Assembly (NCBI GenBank): GCA_964019695.1
Contig: OZ026520.1
Location: forward strand, 29,360,120 to 29,424,119
Origin: Loripinus fragilis
Lineage: Eukaryota > Mollusca > Bivalvia > Lucinida > Lucinidae
Reading direction: 5' to 3'
DNA length: 64,000 nt
In this document: positions 29,525 through 44,404 of the stretch, piece after piece
How positions within the stretch are numbered: position 1 is the stretch's first letter
How the letters are laid out: every line of letters begins with the position of its first letter
Translations under genes and position numbers: made by a program
The notes under the pieces: model-generated
The model's input: only the letters and a program-made list of their open reading frames with translations
Databases searched by the model: none
Told to the model about the DNA's origin: nothing

Positions 29525-31876
29525 AAAAAACGATATTGGGGGCCTCAATTCGAATGTAAAATAGGATTTTATCCCAAAATAATATTTTAAATGTCAAAAT
29601 GCTATATTTGGCCTCGTTTCGAATGACAAAATTGGATTTTGAATGTCAAATGCGATATTTATGACAATTTTGGATAGTCAAAATAGGATTTTCAATGTCA
29701 AAATACGATATTCGGCCTCATTTCGAATGTCAAAATAGGATTTTGAATCAAAATACGAGATTTGGCCTTAGTTTGAATGTCAAAAAAAGGATTTGAGTGT
29801 CAAAATGCGATTTTACTGACCAATTTGATTGTCAGAATGGGATTTTTAATGTGAAAATACGATATTTAGCCTCAGAATGTAAAAGTAGGATTTTGAATGT
29901 CAAAATACGATATTCGCCCCCAGTTTCAATGTCAAAATATGATTTTGAAAGTCAAATTACGATATTCGGCCTTAGTTGAATGTCAAAATAGGATATTGAA
30001 TGTCAAAATATGATATTCGGCCCGAGTTCGATTGTCAAAATAGGATTGTGAATGTCAAAATACGATATTTGGTCTCAGTTCGAATATCAAAATTTGAATG
30101 TCAAAATGGGATAATTGGCCAGAGTTTGAATGCACAATAGGATTTTGAAAGTCAAAATATGATAATCGGCATCGATTGGAATGTCAAAAGACGATCTTCG
30201 GTCCCAGTTCGAATGTCAAAATAGGATTTAAACGTTAAAATGTGATATTCGGCTCCAGTTCCAAAGACAAAATAAGAATTTTAAGGTCAAAATACGATAC
30301 TCGACCCAAGCTCGAATTTCAAAATAGGATTTTGAATGTCAAAATAAGATATTAATGCCCAATTCTGACGTCAAAATTGCATGTTGAATGTCAAAACACG
30401 ATATTCGGCCTCAGTTCGAATGTCAAAATAAGAGGGGTTTTTTTTTTATCGAATTTCGATATTTGGCCTCAGTTCAAGTGTCACAATAGGATTTTGGATG
30501 TCAAAATACGATATTCTGCGTCAATACCAATATGAAAATAGGGATTTTAATGTTCAAATGTGATATTAGAACATCAAAATAGAAATTTGAATGTTGAATT
30601 GTGCTATTTGGCCTAAGTTCGAGTATCGGTCTTATTTTGAGTGTCAAAATAGGATTTTGAATGTCAAAATGCGATATTCATGCCTAATTCGAATGTTTAA
30701 ATAGGATTTTTAATGTCAAAATACAATATTGATCCTCTGTTCGAATGTCAAAATAGGCTTTTTCAATGTCGAATTACGATATTTGGCCTCAGTTTGAGTG
30801 TCAAAATGGGAATTTGAATGCTTAAATGTGATATTCAGCCTCAGTTTGCATGTCAAAATAGGCCATGATATTGAATGTCAAAATACGATATTGGACCCCA
30901 GTTTGAATGTCAAAATAGGATTTTTGAATGACAAAAATACGATATTCGGCCTCAGTTCGAATGTCAAAATAGGATTCTTAATGTCAAAATGCGATTTTCA
31001 TTACCAATTTGATAGTCAAATAGAATTTTCAATGTCGAAATACGATATTCGGTATAATTATGAATGTCAAAATAAGATTCTGAATATTGAAATACGATTT
31101 TCCGCACAGTATGAATGTCAAAATAGGATTTTGAAGGTCAAAGTACTATATCAGCATCAGTTCGAATGTATTAATGGGATTTTGAATGTCAAAATACGAT
31201 TTTCGGCATTACATCGAATGTAAAATAGTATTTTGAATGTCGAAATCTGATATTTAGCCCATTACGAATTTCAAAATAGGATATCAAATGTCAAAATGCG
31301 ATTTTCATGACCTATTTGAAGGTCATAATAGAATTTTTAATGTCAAAATCTTATATTTGGCCTCAATGTATGAATAGGATTTTGAATGTCGAAATGTGAT
31401 ATTCCCCCCTCAGTTTGAATGTCAAAATATGATTTTAAAAATCAAAATATGATATACGGCCTCAGTTCGATTGTCAAAATAGGATTTGAGTGTCAAAATA
31501 CGATATTCAGCTTCAGTTTGAATGTCAAAATGAATTTTGAATATCAAAATGCGATATTCATGCCCAATTTTAATGTCAAAATATGATTTTCCGCCTCCGT
31601 TCGAATGTCAAAATAAAATTTTGAATGTAAACATGCCATATTTGGCCTTAATCCGTATTCTTATTCGAATGCCAAAATATTAGGGCTCAACTTGAATGTC
31701 AAAATAGGATTTTGTATGTCAAAATGTGATATTCGGCCTCAGTTCGAATGTCAAAATAAAATTTTGAATGTCGAATTTCGATAATCGGCCTCAGTTAGAA
31801 TGTCAAAATAGGATTTTGAATGTCCAAATAATATATTCGGCCTCATTTCCAATGTCAAAATATGATTTTGAATGTT
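29525..31876 (-). repeat. ~52-bp satellite, large inverted block
   Basis: Reverse-complement units: ACGATATTCGGCCTCAGTTC, then GAATGTCAAAATAGGATTTT. The switch from forward orientation is near 29525, after a run of A. Open frames reading MSK, NVKIRY and similar are satellite translations. The block ends where the CAA-rich domain starts. Confidence 0.9.
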
Positions 31877-33655
<1,779 letters not shown>

Positions 33656-36600
33656 ACATAGGTATTTGATATTTGGTCCCAATTATAATATATTTTGAAT
33701 GTCAAAATTCGATATTCAGCCAAATTTTGAATGTCAAAATAGCATTTTGATTGAAAAAAACAATATTCAATGTCAAAAATTTAAAAAAAAATATTCAACC
33801 CGATTTTTAATGTCAAAATAGGATTAAGAATGTAAAATAAGTAATATTTGATATCAATAAGATTATCAAAATAGGATTTTGAATGTGGAAATGCAATATT
33901 TGGCCGATTTTGAACGCAAAAAATGGATATTAAAAGTACAACACTATATAAGGCTCCAATTCGAATGTCAAAATGGGACTTTGAATGTAAAAAAGCGATA
34001 TTTGGTCCCAATAACAATATCAAAAGAGGATTTTGAACATCAAAATTCCATATTTTTCCAATTTGAATATCAAAATAGGATTTAGAATGTAAAAAGCAAT
34101 ATTCATCAAAATTCGGAATGTCAAAATATGACTTTGAATGTAAAAAAGCAATATTCAATTAGGTACTTTAATGTAAAAAAGTGATATTTGACTCAATCCC
34201 AAATGGCAAAATATGATTGTGAATGTAAAAAGCTATATTGGCCCAATTTTTAATGTTAAAATAGCATTTTGAATGTAAAAAAAAATGATAAATAGCCCAG
34301 TTTTGAAATAGAATTTTGAATGTAAAAAGGCGATATTTTGTCCTGTTTAGAATAATAAAAAATGTAAAAAAGCGATATTTGTCCCAATTTTGAATCTCAA
34401 AATATAATTGTGTATGTTAAAAAGCGATATATGGCCTAATTTTGAATGTCAATATAAGATTTGAAACTAAAAAAGAGATATTTGGTCCGGATTTGAATAT
34501 AAAATAATGCAAAAAAAAATAATCAGCCCACTTTTGAATGTCAAGATAGGATTTTGAATGTAGAAAAGAGATATTTGGTCCCCATTAGAATATCAAAAAA
34601 TGTAAAAAAGCGATATTTGGCCCAATTTTGAATGTCAAAATAGGATTTTGAATGTAAAAAAGAGATATTTGGTCCCAATTAGAATATGAAAATGTAAAAA
34701 AGCGATATTTGTCCCAATTTCGAATATCAAAATAGAATTTTGTATGTAAAAAGCGATATATGGCCAAATTTTGAATGTCAAAATAGGATTTTGAATGAAA
34801 AAAGGCGATATTTGGTCCCAATTAGAATACATGTATAAAATAATGTAAAAAAAAAAACAATATTCAGCCCATTTTCGAATGTCAAAATAGAATTTTGAAT
34901 GTAAATAAGCAATATTCATCTAAATTCCAAATGGTATAATGTAATTTTGAATGTAAAAAGTGATATATGTCCCAATTTTGAACGTAGAATTTTAAATGGA
35001 AAAGGCAATATTTTGTCCCAATTAGAATATCAAAAATGTAGAAAAGCATTTGTCCCAATTTCGAATGTCAAAATAGGATTTTGAATGTAAAAAAAGAAAT
35101 ATTTGGTCCCGATAAGAAACTCAATTAAGTAAAAAAGTGATATTTGTCCCAATTTCGAATATAAAAATAGATTTTTGAATGAAAAAAGGCGATATTTGGT
35201 CCCAATTAGAGTATAAATAATGTAAAAAAAACAATATTCAGCCCACTTTCGAATGTTTAAGTAGGGTTTTGAATGTAAAAAAGATATATTTGGTCCGGAT
35301 AAGAATATAAAAAATGTAAAAAAGCGATATTTGTCCCAATTTCGCATATCAAAATAGAATTTTATTTGTAAAAAGGTGATATATGGCCAAATTTTGAATG
35401 TCAAAATAGGATTTTGAATGAAAAAAGGCGATATTTGGTCCCAATAAGAATATCAAAATGTAAAAAAAAAATAAAACGATATATGGCCCAATTTTGAATG
35501 TCAAAATAGGATTTTAATGTAAAAAAGAAACATTTGGTCCCAATTAGAATATCAAAAATGTAAACAGGTTGTATTTGGCAAAATTTCGAATGTCAAAATA
35601 GAATTTTGTGTTTAAAAAGCGATATATGGCCCAGATTTTAATGTAAGATTTTGACTGATATTGGCGATATTTGGTAACAATTAGAATATAAATTAATGTA
35701 AAAACAAATATGCAGCCCAATTTCGAATGTCAAAGTAGGATTTTGAATATAAAAAAGAGATATTTGGTCCCAATTAGAAGATGAAAAAAATGTAAAAAAG
35801 TGATATTTGTCCCAATTTCGAATATCAAAATAGAATTTTATTTGTAAAAAGGCAATATATGGCCAAATTTTGAATGTCAAAATAGGATTTTGAATGAAAA
35901 AAAGGCGATATTTGGTCCCAATTAGAACATAAAATAGTGTGAAAAAACAATATTCAGCCCACTTTCGAATGTCAAAATAGAATTTTGAACGTTAATAAGC
36001 AATATTCATCAAAACTTCAAATGGCAAACTACAAATTTGTATGTAAAGTGATATATGTCCCAATTTTGAACGTAGGATTTTAAATAAAAAAAGGCGATAT
36101 TTGGTCCCAATTAGAATATAAAATGATGCAAAAAACCAATACTAAGCCCAATTTCGAATGTCAAAATAGGACTCCGAGTGTAAAAAAGAGATATTTGGTC
36201 CCGATTAGAATATCAAAAATGTAAAAAAAACAAAAAAAAAACACGATATTTGTCCCAATTTCGAATATCAAAATAGAATTTTGTATGTAAAAAAGCGATA
36301 TATGGCCAAATTTTGAATGTCAAAATAGGATTTTGAATGTAAAAAAGGGATACTTGGTCCCAATTAGAATATCAAAAATGTATAAAAAAAAAAAAAATAA
36401 AAAGATATATGGCCCAATTTTGAATGTCAAAATAGGATTTTAATGTAAAAAAGAAACATTTGGTCCCAATTAGAATATCAAAAATGTAAAAAAAATAAAA
36501 CGATATATGGCATTCAAAATAGACTTTGAATGTAAAAAAGAGATATTTGGTCCCAATTAGAATATCAAGAATGTAAACAGGTTGTATTTGGCAAAATTTC

Positions 36601-38186
36601 GAATGTCAAAATAGAATTTTGTATTTAAAAAGCGATATATGGCCCAGTTTTTAATGTAAGATTTTGACTGAAATTGGCGATATTTGGTACCAATTAGAAT
36701 ATAAATTAATGTAAAAACAAATATGCAGCCCAATTTCGAATGTCAAAGTAGGATTTTGAATATAAAAAAGAGATATTTGGTCCCGATTAGAAGATAAAAA
36801 AAATGTAAAAAAGTGATATTCGTCCAAATTTCAAATATCAAAATAGAATTTTGTATGTAAAAAAAGCGAAATATGGCCAAATTTTGAATGTCAAAATAGG
36901 ATTTTGAATGAAAAAGGCGATATTTGGTTTCAAATAGAATATAAAATAATGTAAAAATATATTCAGCCCACTTTTGAATGACAAAATAGGATTTTGAATG
37001 TAAAAAAAGATATATTTGGTCCTGATCAGAATATCAAAAAATGTAAAAAAGCGATATTTGGCACAAGTTCGAATGTCAAAATAGAATTTCATATGTAAAA
37101 GCGATATATGGCCCAATTTTTGATGTCGGATTTTGAATGAAATTGGAGATACTTGGTCCCAATTAGAATATAAATTAATGTAAAAAACAAATATTCAGCC
37201 CAATTTCGAATGTCAAAATAGGATTTTCAATGTAAAAAAGAGATATTTGGTCCCAATTAGATGATCAAAAAATGTAAAAAGTGATATTTGTCCCAATTTT
37301 GAACATCAAAATATAATTTTGTATGTAAAAAAGCGATATATGGCCAAATTTGAATATAAAATAATGTTAAAAAAATATCCAGCCAACTTTTGAATGTCAA
37401 TATAGCATTTTGAATGTAAAAAAGAGAAAAATTTGGTCCTGATTGATTAGAATATCAATTAAGTAAAAAACGATATTTGGCCCAAGTAAAATAGAATTTT
37501 GTATGTAAAAAAAAGCAATATATGGCCTTTGAATGTCAAAATAGGATTTTGAATGAAAAAGGCGATATTTGGTCCAAATTAGAATATAAAAATAATGTAA
37601 AAAATATTTAGCCCACTTTCGAATGTCAAAGTAGGATTTTGAATGTAAAAAAAAAGAAAAAGAAAAGGCGATTTATGGTCCCAATTAGAATATAAATAAA
37701 TGTAAAAAAAAAACAATACTCCAGCCCAATTTTGAAAGTCGAACTACGATTTTAAATGTAAAAAAGGGATATTTGGTCCCAATTAGTATATAAAAAATGT
37801 AAAAAAAGCTATATTTGGCCCAATTTTGAATGTCAAAATAGAATTTTGTATGCAAAAAGCGGTCCAATTTTGAATGTCTAAAGGCAATATTTGGTCCCAA
37901 TAAGAATATCAAAAAATCTAAAAGAAACCAACAATATTCAGCCCAATATATATCGAATGTCAGAATAGGATTATGAATGAAATTAGATTTAAAAAAGGAG
38001 AAAAAAGCTATATTTGACCCAATTTCGAATGTCAAAATAGAATTTTGTATGTAAAAAGCGATATTTGGCCCAATTTTAAATGTCAAAATAGGATTTTTAA
38101 TGAAAAAGGCAATATTTGGTCCCAATTAGAATAAAAAAAAATGAAAAAAACAAAAACAATATTCAGCCCAATTTCGAATGTCAAAA
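33656..38186 (-). repeat. ~52-bp satellite, TTGGGCC subfamily, reverse orientation
   Basis: Reverse-complement array of the family seen at 119-2270. GCGATATTTGGTCCCAATTAG alternates with GATATTTGGCCCAATTTTGA and AATGTCAAAATAGGATTTTG, plus A-runs. Local structure is often a dimer near 94 bp, with a TTGGTCCCAATTAGAATATC half and a TTGGCCCAATTTTGAATGTC half. No genes are supported. Confidence 0.9.
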
Positions 38187-41100
38187 TAGGTCATGAGTCA
38201 TTTGGGTTAGGTTTAGCATGTCTTTTTTTTTTAATTTGGCTGCCATAAACACGCTGCCAGTGTGGCATACTCTTTTTGAAGAGTCATTAGCCATATTTTG
38301 GACCAATTGACAAGGTTCCTGGTCATGAGTCATTTTGGTTAGGTTTAGCCTGTCTTTTTTTTAATTTGGCTGCCATAAACACGCTGCCAGTGTGGCATAC
38401 TCTTTTTGAAGACTCGTTAGCCATATTTTGGACCAATTGACAAGGTTCCCGGTCATGAGTCATTTGGGTTAGGTTTAGCCTGTCTTTTTTTTTAATTTGG
38501 CTGCCATAAACACGCTGCCAGTGTGGCATACTCTTTTTGAAGAGTCATTAGCCATATTTTGGACCAATTGACAAGGTTCCCAGTCATGAGTCATTAGGGT
38601 TAGGTTTAGCCTGTCTTTTTTTTTAATTTGGCTACCATTAACATGCTGCCAGTGTGGCAATGACCTTATTGAAGAGTCATTAGCCACATTTGGGACCAAT
38701 CGACAAGGTTCCCAGTCATGAGTTATTTGGGTTAGGTTTAGTCTGTCTGTTTTTGAATTTGGCTGCAATAAACACGCTGCCAGTGTGGCAATGACCTTAT
38801 TGAAGAGTCATTAGCCATATTTGGAACCAATTGACAAGGTTCCCGGTTATGAGTCATTAGGGTTAGGTATAGTCTGTCTTTTTTTTAATTTGGCTACCAT
38901 TAACATGTTGCCAGTGTGGCATTCTCTTTTTGAAGAGTCATTAGCCTTATTTGGGACCAATTGACAAGGTTCCTGGTCATGAGTCATTAGGGTTAGGTTT
39001 TGCCTGTCTTTTTTTTAATTTGGCTACTATAAACAGGCTGCCAGTGTTGCATGCTCTTATTGAAGAGTCATTAGCCATATTTGGGACCAAATGACAAGGT
39101 TCCCAGTCCTGAGTCATTAGGATTAGGTTTTGCCTGTCTTTTTTTAATTTGGCTGCAATAAACAGGCTGCCAGTGTGGCAATGCTCTTATTGAAGAGTCA
39201 TTAGCCATATTTGGACCAAATTGACGAGGTTCCCGGTCATGAGTCATTAGGGTTAGGTTTTGCCTGTCTTTTTTTAATTTGGCTGCAATAAACAGGCTGC
39301 CAGTGTGGCAATGCTCTTATTGAAGAGTCATTAGCCATATTTGGACCAAATTGACGAGGTTCCCGGTCATGAGTCATTAGGGTTAGGTTTTGCCTGTTTT
39401 TTTTTTAATTTGGCTACTATAAACAGGCTGCCAGTGAGGCAATGCTCTTGTTGAAGAGTCATTAGCCATATTTGGAACCAATTGACAAGGTTCCCGGTTA
39501 TGAGTCATTAGGGTTAGGTTTAGTCTGTCTTTTTTTTAATTTGGCTACCATTATCAAGCTGCCAGTGTGGCAATGATCTTATTGAAAAGTCATTAGCCAT
39601 ATTTGGGACCAATTGACAAGGTTCCCAGTCATGAGTCATTAGGGTTAGGTTTAGCCTGTCTTTTTTTTTTTAAATTTGGCTGCATTTAACACGCTGCCAG
39701 TGTGGAAATGCTCTTTTTGAAGAGTCATTAGCCATATTTGGGACCAATTGACAAGGTTCCCGGTCATGAGTCATTAGGGTTAGGTTTAGTCTGTCTTTTT
39801 GTTTTAATTTGGCTACCATAAACACGCTGCCAGTGTGGCAATGCTCTTATTGAAGAGTCATTAGCCATATTTGGGACCAATTGACACGGTTCCCGGTCAT
39901 AAGTCATTAGGGTTAGGTTTTGCCTGTCTTCTTTTTTTAATTTGGCTACTATAAACAGACTGCCAGTGTTGCATGCTCTTATTGAAGAGTCATTAGCCAT
40001 ATTTGGACCAAATTGACGAGGTTCCCGGTCATGAGTCATTAGGGTTAGGTTTTGCCTGTCTTTTTCTTTTAATTTGGCTACTATAAACAGGCTGCCAGTG
40101 AGGCAATGCTCTTATTGAAGAGTCATTAGCCATATTTGGGACCAATTGACAAGGTTCCTGGTCATGAGTCATTAGGGTTAGGTTTTGTCTGTCTTTTTTT
40201 AATTTGGCTACTATAAACAGGCTGCCAGTGTTGCATGCTCTTATTGAAGAGTCATTAGCCATATTTGGGACCAAATGACAAGGTTCCCAGTCCTGAGTCA
40301 TTAGGATTAGGTTTTGCCTGTCTTTTTTTTTTAATTTGGCTGCAATAAACAGGCTGCCAGTGTGGCAATGCTCTTATTGAAGAGTCATTAGCCATATTTG
40401 GACCAAATTGACGAGGTTCCCGGTCACGAGTCATTAGGGTTAGGTTTTGCCTGTCTATTTTTTTAATTTGGCTGCAATAAACAGGCTGCCAGTGTGGCAA
40501 TGCTCTTATTGAAGAGTCATTAGCCATATTTGGACCAAATTGACGAGGTTCCCGGTCATGAGTCATTAGGGTAAGGTTTTGCCTGTCTTTTTTTTAATTT
40601 GGCTACTATAAACAGGCTGCCAGTGAGGCAATACTCTTGTTGAAGAGTCATTAGCCATATTTGGGACCAATTGACAAGGTTACCGGTCATGAGTCATTAG
40701 GGTTAGGTTTTGCCTGTCTTTTTTTTTTAATTTGGCTACTATAAACAGGCTGCCAGTGTTGCATGCTCTTATTGAAGAGTCATTAGCCATATTTGGGACC
40801 AATTGACAAAGTTCCCGGTCATGAGTCATCAGGGTTAGGTTTTGCCTGTCTTTTTCTTTTAATTTGGCTACTATATAAGGCTGCCAGTGAGGCAATACTC
40901 TTGTTGAAGAGTCATTAGCCATATTTGGGACCAATGGACAAGGTTACCGGTCATGAGTCATTAGGGTTAGGTTTTGCCTGTCTTTTTTTTTTAATTTGGC
41001 TACTATAAACAGGCTGCCAGTGTTGCATGCTCTTATTGAAGAGTCATTAGCCATATTTGGGACCAATTGACAAAGTTCCCGGTCATGAGTCATCAGGGTT

Positions 41101-42111
41101 AGGTTTTGCCTGTCTTTTTCTTTTAATTTGGATACTATATAAGGCTGCCAGTGAGGCAATGCTCTTGTTGAAGAGCCATTAGCCATCTTTGGGACCAATT
41201 GACAAGGTTCCCGGTCATGAGTCATTAGGGTTAGGTTTAGCCTGTCTTTTTTTTTTAATTTGGCTACTATAAACAGGCTGCCAGTGAGGCAATGCTCTTG
41301 TTGAAGAGTCATTAGCCATATTTGGGACCAATTGACAAGGTTCTCGATCGTAAGTCATTAGGGTTAGGTTTAGCCTGTCTTTTTTTTTAATTTGGCTATC
41401 ATAAATAGGCTGCTAGTGTGACCATGCTCTAAATGAAGAGGCATTAGCCATATTGGGACCAACTGACAAGGTTCTCGATCGTGAGTAATTAGGGCTAGGT
41501 TTTGCCTGTCTTTTTTTTAATTTGGCTACTATAAACAGGCTGCCAGTGAGGCAATGCTCTTGTTGAAGAGTCATTAGCCATATTTGGGACCAATTGACAA
41601 GGTTCTCGATCGTGAGTCATTAGGGTTAGGTTTAGCCTGTCTTTTTTTTTAATTTGGCTACCATAAATAGGCTGCAAGTGTGACCATGCTCTAAATGAAG
41701 AGGCATTAGCCATATTGGGACCAACTGACAAGGTTCTCGATCGTGAGTAATAAGGGCTAGGTTTAGCCTGTCTTTTTGCAATTAACACGCTACCAGTCTG
41801 GCAATGCTCTTATTGAAGAGTCATTAGCCATATTTGGACCAAATTGACGAGGTTCCCGGTCATGAGTCATTAGGGTTAGGTTTTGCCTGTCTTTTTTTTT
41901 TAATTTGGCTACTATAAACAGGCTGCCAGTGTGGCAATGCTCTTATTGAAGAGTCATTAGCCGAATTTGGGACCAATTGGCATGGTTCCCAGTCATGAGT
42001 CATTAGAATTAGGTTTAGCCTGTCTTTTTTTTAAATTTGGCTACCATAAACAGGCTGCCAGTGTGGCAATGCTCTTATTGAAGTGTCATTAGCCATATTT
42101 GGGACCAATTT
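38187..42111 (+). repeat. ~130-bp satellite with TTAGGGTTAGG motif
   Basis: About 30 tandem copies of a unit near 130 bp. Landmarks in order are GGTCATGAGTCATTAGGGTT, AGGTTTTGCCTGTC, a T-run, AATTTGGCTACTATAAACAG, GCTGCCAGTGTGGCAATGCT, and GAAGAGTCATTAGCCATATT with TTGGGACCAATTGACAAGG. Most units carry TTAGGGTTAGG. Minus-strand open frames with the core LTLMTHDREPCQLVPNMANDSS are translations of the repeat and are not genes. Closely similar two-unit blocks recur about 262 bp apart near 40.7-41.2 kb. Confidence 0.95.

Positions 42112-42145
<34 letters not shown>
42112..42145 (+). repeat. (CAA)n microsatellite interrupting the 130-bp array
   Basis: A pure CAA run sits inside a 130-bp unit, separating the homogeneous array from its degenerate right flank. 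Confidence 0.95.
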
Positions 42146-42276
42146 GTCTTTCTTTTTTCATAATTTGGCTACAATAAACATGCTGCCAATATGACAATGC
42201 TCTGAAGGAAGAGTCATTAACAGTATTGAACCCACCTGACAAGTCTCCACACTGGGAGTCATAAGAGTTAGGTTAG

Positions 42277-42312
<36 letters not shown>

Positions 42313-42840
42313 TTCTTTTAATTTGGCTACCATAAACACGCCACAAGTGTGACAATGCTCTGAAGGAAGAGCCATTAACCATAATGGACCCAATTGACAA
42401 GGTTCCACATTGAGACTCATTAAGGTTAGGTTCTGTATGTCTTTTTCCTTTAATTTGGCTACCATAAACTTGCCACCAGTGTGACAATGCTCTTAAAATG
42501 CTCTGAAGGAAAAGACATTAACCATATTGAACCCCAGTGGCAATGTTCCACGTTGAGAGTCATTAGGGTTAGGTTCTGTCCGTCTTTTTTTTAATTTGGC
42601 TACCATGAACACGCCACATGTGTGACAATACTCTGAAGGAAGAATCACTAACCATATTGGATCCAAATGACAAGGTTCCACATTGAGCGTCATTAAGGTT
42701 AGGGTTTTAATGTTTTTTTTTAATTTGCCTACCATCAACATGTCACCACTGTGACAAGTGTCTGAGGGAGAGTCATTAACCACATCAGGACTAACTGTCA
42801 ATGGTCCCGTTCAAAAGCCATTAGGGCTAGGATACTACCC
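42146..42840 (+). repeat. Degenerate right edge of the 130-bp satellite
   Basis: About five diverged units keep AATTTGGCTACCATAAACA, GTGACAATGCTCTGAAGGAA and AAGGTTCCACATTGAG. Similarity falls rightwards until the repeat is unrecognisable near 42840, the expected pattern at a satellite edge. It contains a GTCT tetranucleotide run at 42277-42312. Confidence 0.85.
42277..42312 (+). repeat. (GTCT)n microsatellite
   Basis: About nine GTCT units lie inside a degenerate 130-bp unit, at the place where that unit normally has CTGTC followed by a T-run. Confidence 0.95.
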
Positions 42841-43138
42841 GTCATTTTTATGTAAAAATTGACACCATAAAAAAAGCCATCACTGTTACAAGGCTCAGAA
42901 GCGAGAGTCAGTAAAACAGCAGAGACCAAACTAAAAAGGAACTTCACTTCTATGTATAGGAAGGTAAGTTGACTCCATCATGTAACCCAATTATGTACTG
43001 TATTACCAGCAGCCAACACCCATCGGCTTATTTTATATATCATATTTTTTTACAACACAACCTTAGAGGGCCCAGTGTTTTCCATTATAGCTTTTAAGTA
43101 AACTGTGGTCCTCACAACCTTTCAATTACAATGAGACT
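42841..43138. other. Unassigned intergenic stretch
   Basis: Past the satellite edge the sequence becomes mixed in composition. I see no open frame, tandem repeat or element that I can support. Confidence 0.5.
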
Positions 43139-43420
43139 GCCAGTTTAAGGCCTCCAGTAAAATATATTACTGACTGTTCCAAGGCAATACTTCTTTTGTC
43201 GATTATTTGTGTTATTTATGTATTGTGTTTGTCATGCTTTCGCGTCTGTTCTTGTGGTCACCTGTTCGGAAAGGGCTGACCTTTGGCTCTCGTTTGTGGT
43301 GTTAAATTGTAGTTTGTTACTTTCCAATGTGCTGTCCTTGGTAAGGTGTGGTACTTGATTGAGTTGATTCCTGAGCTTTGTCCCATTTCCTACTTTTCAA
43401 AAGAAATACAGATTGAACCT
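43139..43420 (+). mobile_element. Retroelement 3' UTR fragment (second copy of the 62-kb family)
   Basis: This matches the 3' part of the element at 61203-62593. Shared landmarks in order are CCTCCAGTAAAATAT, ACTG-CCGTTCCAAGGC (here ACTGTTCCAAGGC), TGGTCACCTG, GGAAAGGGCTGACC, TTGGCTCTCGTTTGTGGTGT, and GGTGTGGTACTTGATTG followed by GATTCCTGA. The 5' part, including all coding sequence, is absent, so it is a truncated dead copy. Confidence 0.82.
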
Positions 43421-43627
43421 AGTTCAATCAATAAACAAGCATGGGAAACCCCGGTGACCGCCATGTTTTATAGTGCGACCAGGTAACGGACGTTAGATAG
43501 AGCACTGTTATTCACTGTCAATTTAGACTGTTCTACAGTAAATTGGGTATAACGGCATAGGCACGCTTTAATCGTGCAAAACAACTGAACCGCAGACGAC
43601 GAAGGTGACCAACTTTATACGTTTCGT

Positions 43628-43975
43628 ATGCCCGGTAAACGTTTGCAATCTAATCTAAACAGAAAACTTCAGTTTTATGTGTGTACAGATACATTGGTAC
43701 TTATACTACTGCACACTGGCCAGGGCCTCGAATGTATGTGGACTTTAGTTGTGATCAGCAAAGCAGACTGGTTGGGTTGCTGCTTTGAAGATATGAAGAT
43801 AAGTGAACTGAGTCAGGTTGCACAGCATAATGGAGACATGATTGCATGTAGAGTGATTTTATATGCGCATTCCTTTTGTATTGTATTCAGTGTACATCCA
43901 TGTCATGAGAAACCCTCTAAAACGCAAAGCAGCATACATTTGCAAGAATCTCAAAAACCAAGTGCTACTTTGTAA
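43628..43975 (+). CDS. Unrecognised 115-codon open frame
   Basis: An ATG-started frame of 115 residues lies in a stretch without obvious repeats. The product has scattered cysteines but no domain, signal peptide or repeat that I recognise. No TATA box, polyA signal or splice partner in a consistent phase was identified. Chance frames of this length are common in 64 kb, so I list it only as a candidate first or single exon. It could equally be noise. Confidence 0.12.
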   Translation: MPGKRLQSNLNRKLQFYVCTDTLVLILLHTGQGLECMWTLVVISKADWLGCCFEDMKISELSQVAQHNGDMIACRVILYAHSFCIVFSVHPCHEKPSKTQSSIHLQESQKPSATL

Positions 43976-44109
43976 ACGTGTTACACATGATATACGGATA
44001 TAAGCGGTCTACATGTAATAATTGTTAACTCATGGCACATTTTTGGCACATTATTGGAATAACTCAACACGCATGCTGACATGAATGACACCTTTATAAA
44101 TCTGTACTT

Positions 44110-44404
44110 ACCTGTAGAGTCAACTAAAGGCTCAGTGGAAGAGTGCTCGACTTCAGATAGAGGGATCGCTTGTTCGTGTCTCGCTGGAGGCAATGTGCTG
44201 TGTCCTTGTAGAAGACACTTTATCCTCTCTATTTAGTGCTGATTCAACCTAGGAAAATACTGAAAAAATATTGACTTGGGTCAACTCGAATTATCCTCTG
44301 TTTAGTACTGGTTCAACTTAGGATTGGAAGACAGTAAAACGTCTGACATGACTGAAAAATGTTAAATGCGCAGCAAAGCAACAAACAAACAAACAAACTC
44401 AACT
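44110..44404 (+). mobile_element. tRNA-derived SINE, diverged copy
   Basis: It has an A-box-like GGCTCAGTGGAAGAGTGCTC and a B-box-like TTGTTCGTGTCTCGC. The body resembles the SINE at 63223-63421 (TGCTGTGTCCTTG, ACACTTTATC, CTGGTTCAACTTAGGA, GACATGACTGAAA). It ends in a (CAAA)n tail. The middle holds a second partial copy of the TATCCTCT-TTTAGT-CTG-TTCAACCTAGG stretch, so the element is internally duplicated. Confidence 0.7.

Noticed and set aside
38187..42111. True interstitial telomere
   Set aside because: Only TTAGGGTTAGG per 130-bp unit; there is no uninterrupted (TTAGGG)n tract.
38323..42801. Repeated LTLMTHDREPCQLVPNMANDSS proteins on the minus strand
   Set aside because: Translations of the 130-bp satellite, interrupted by T-run length changes.
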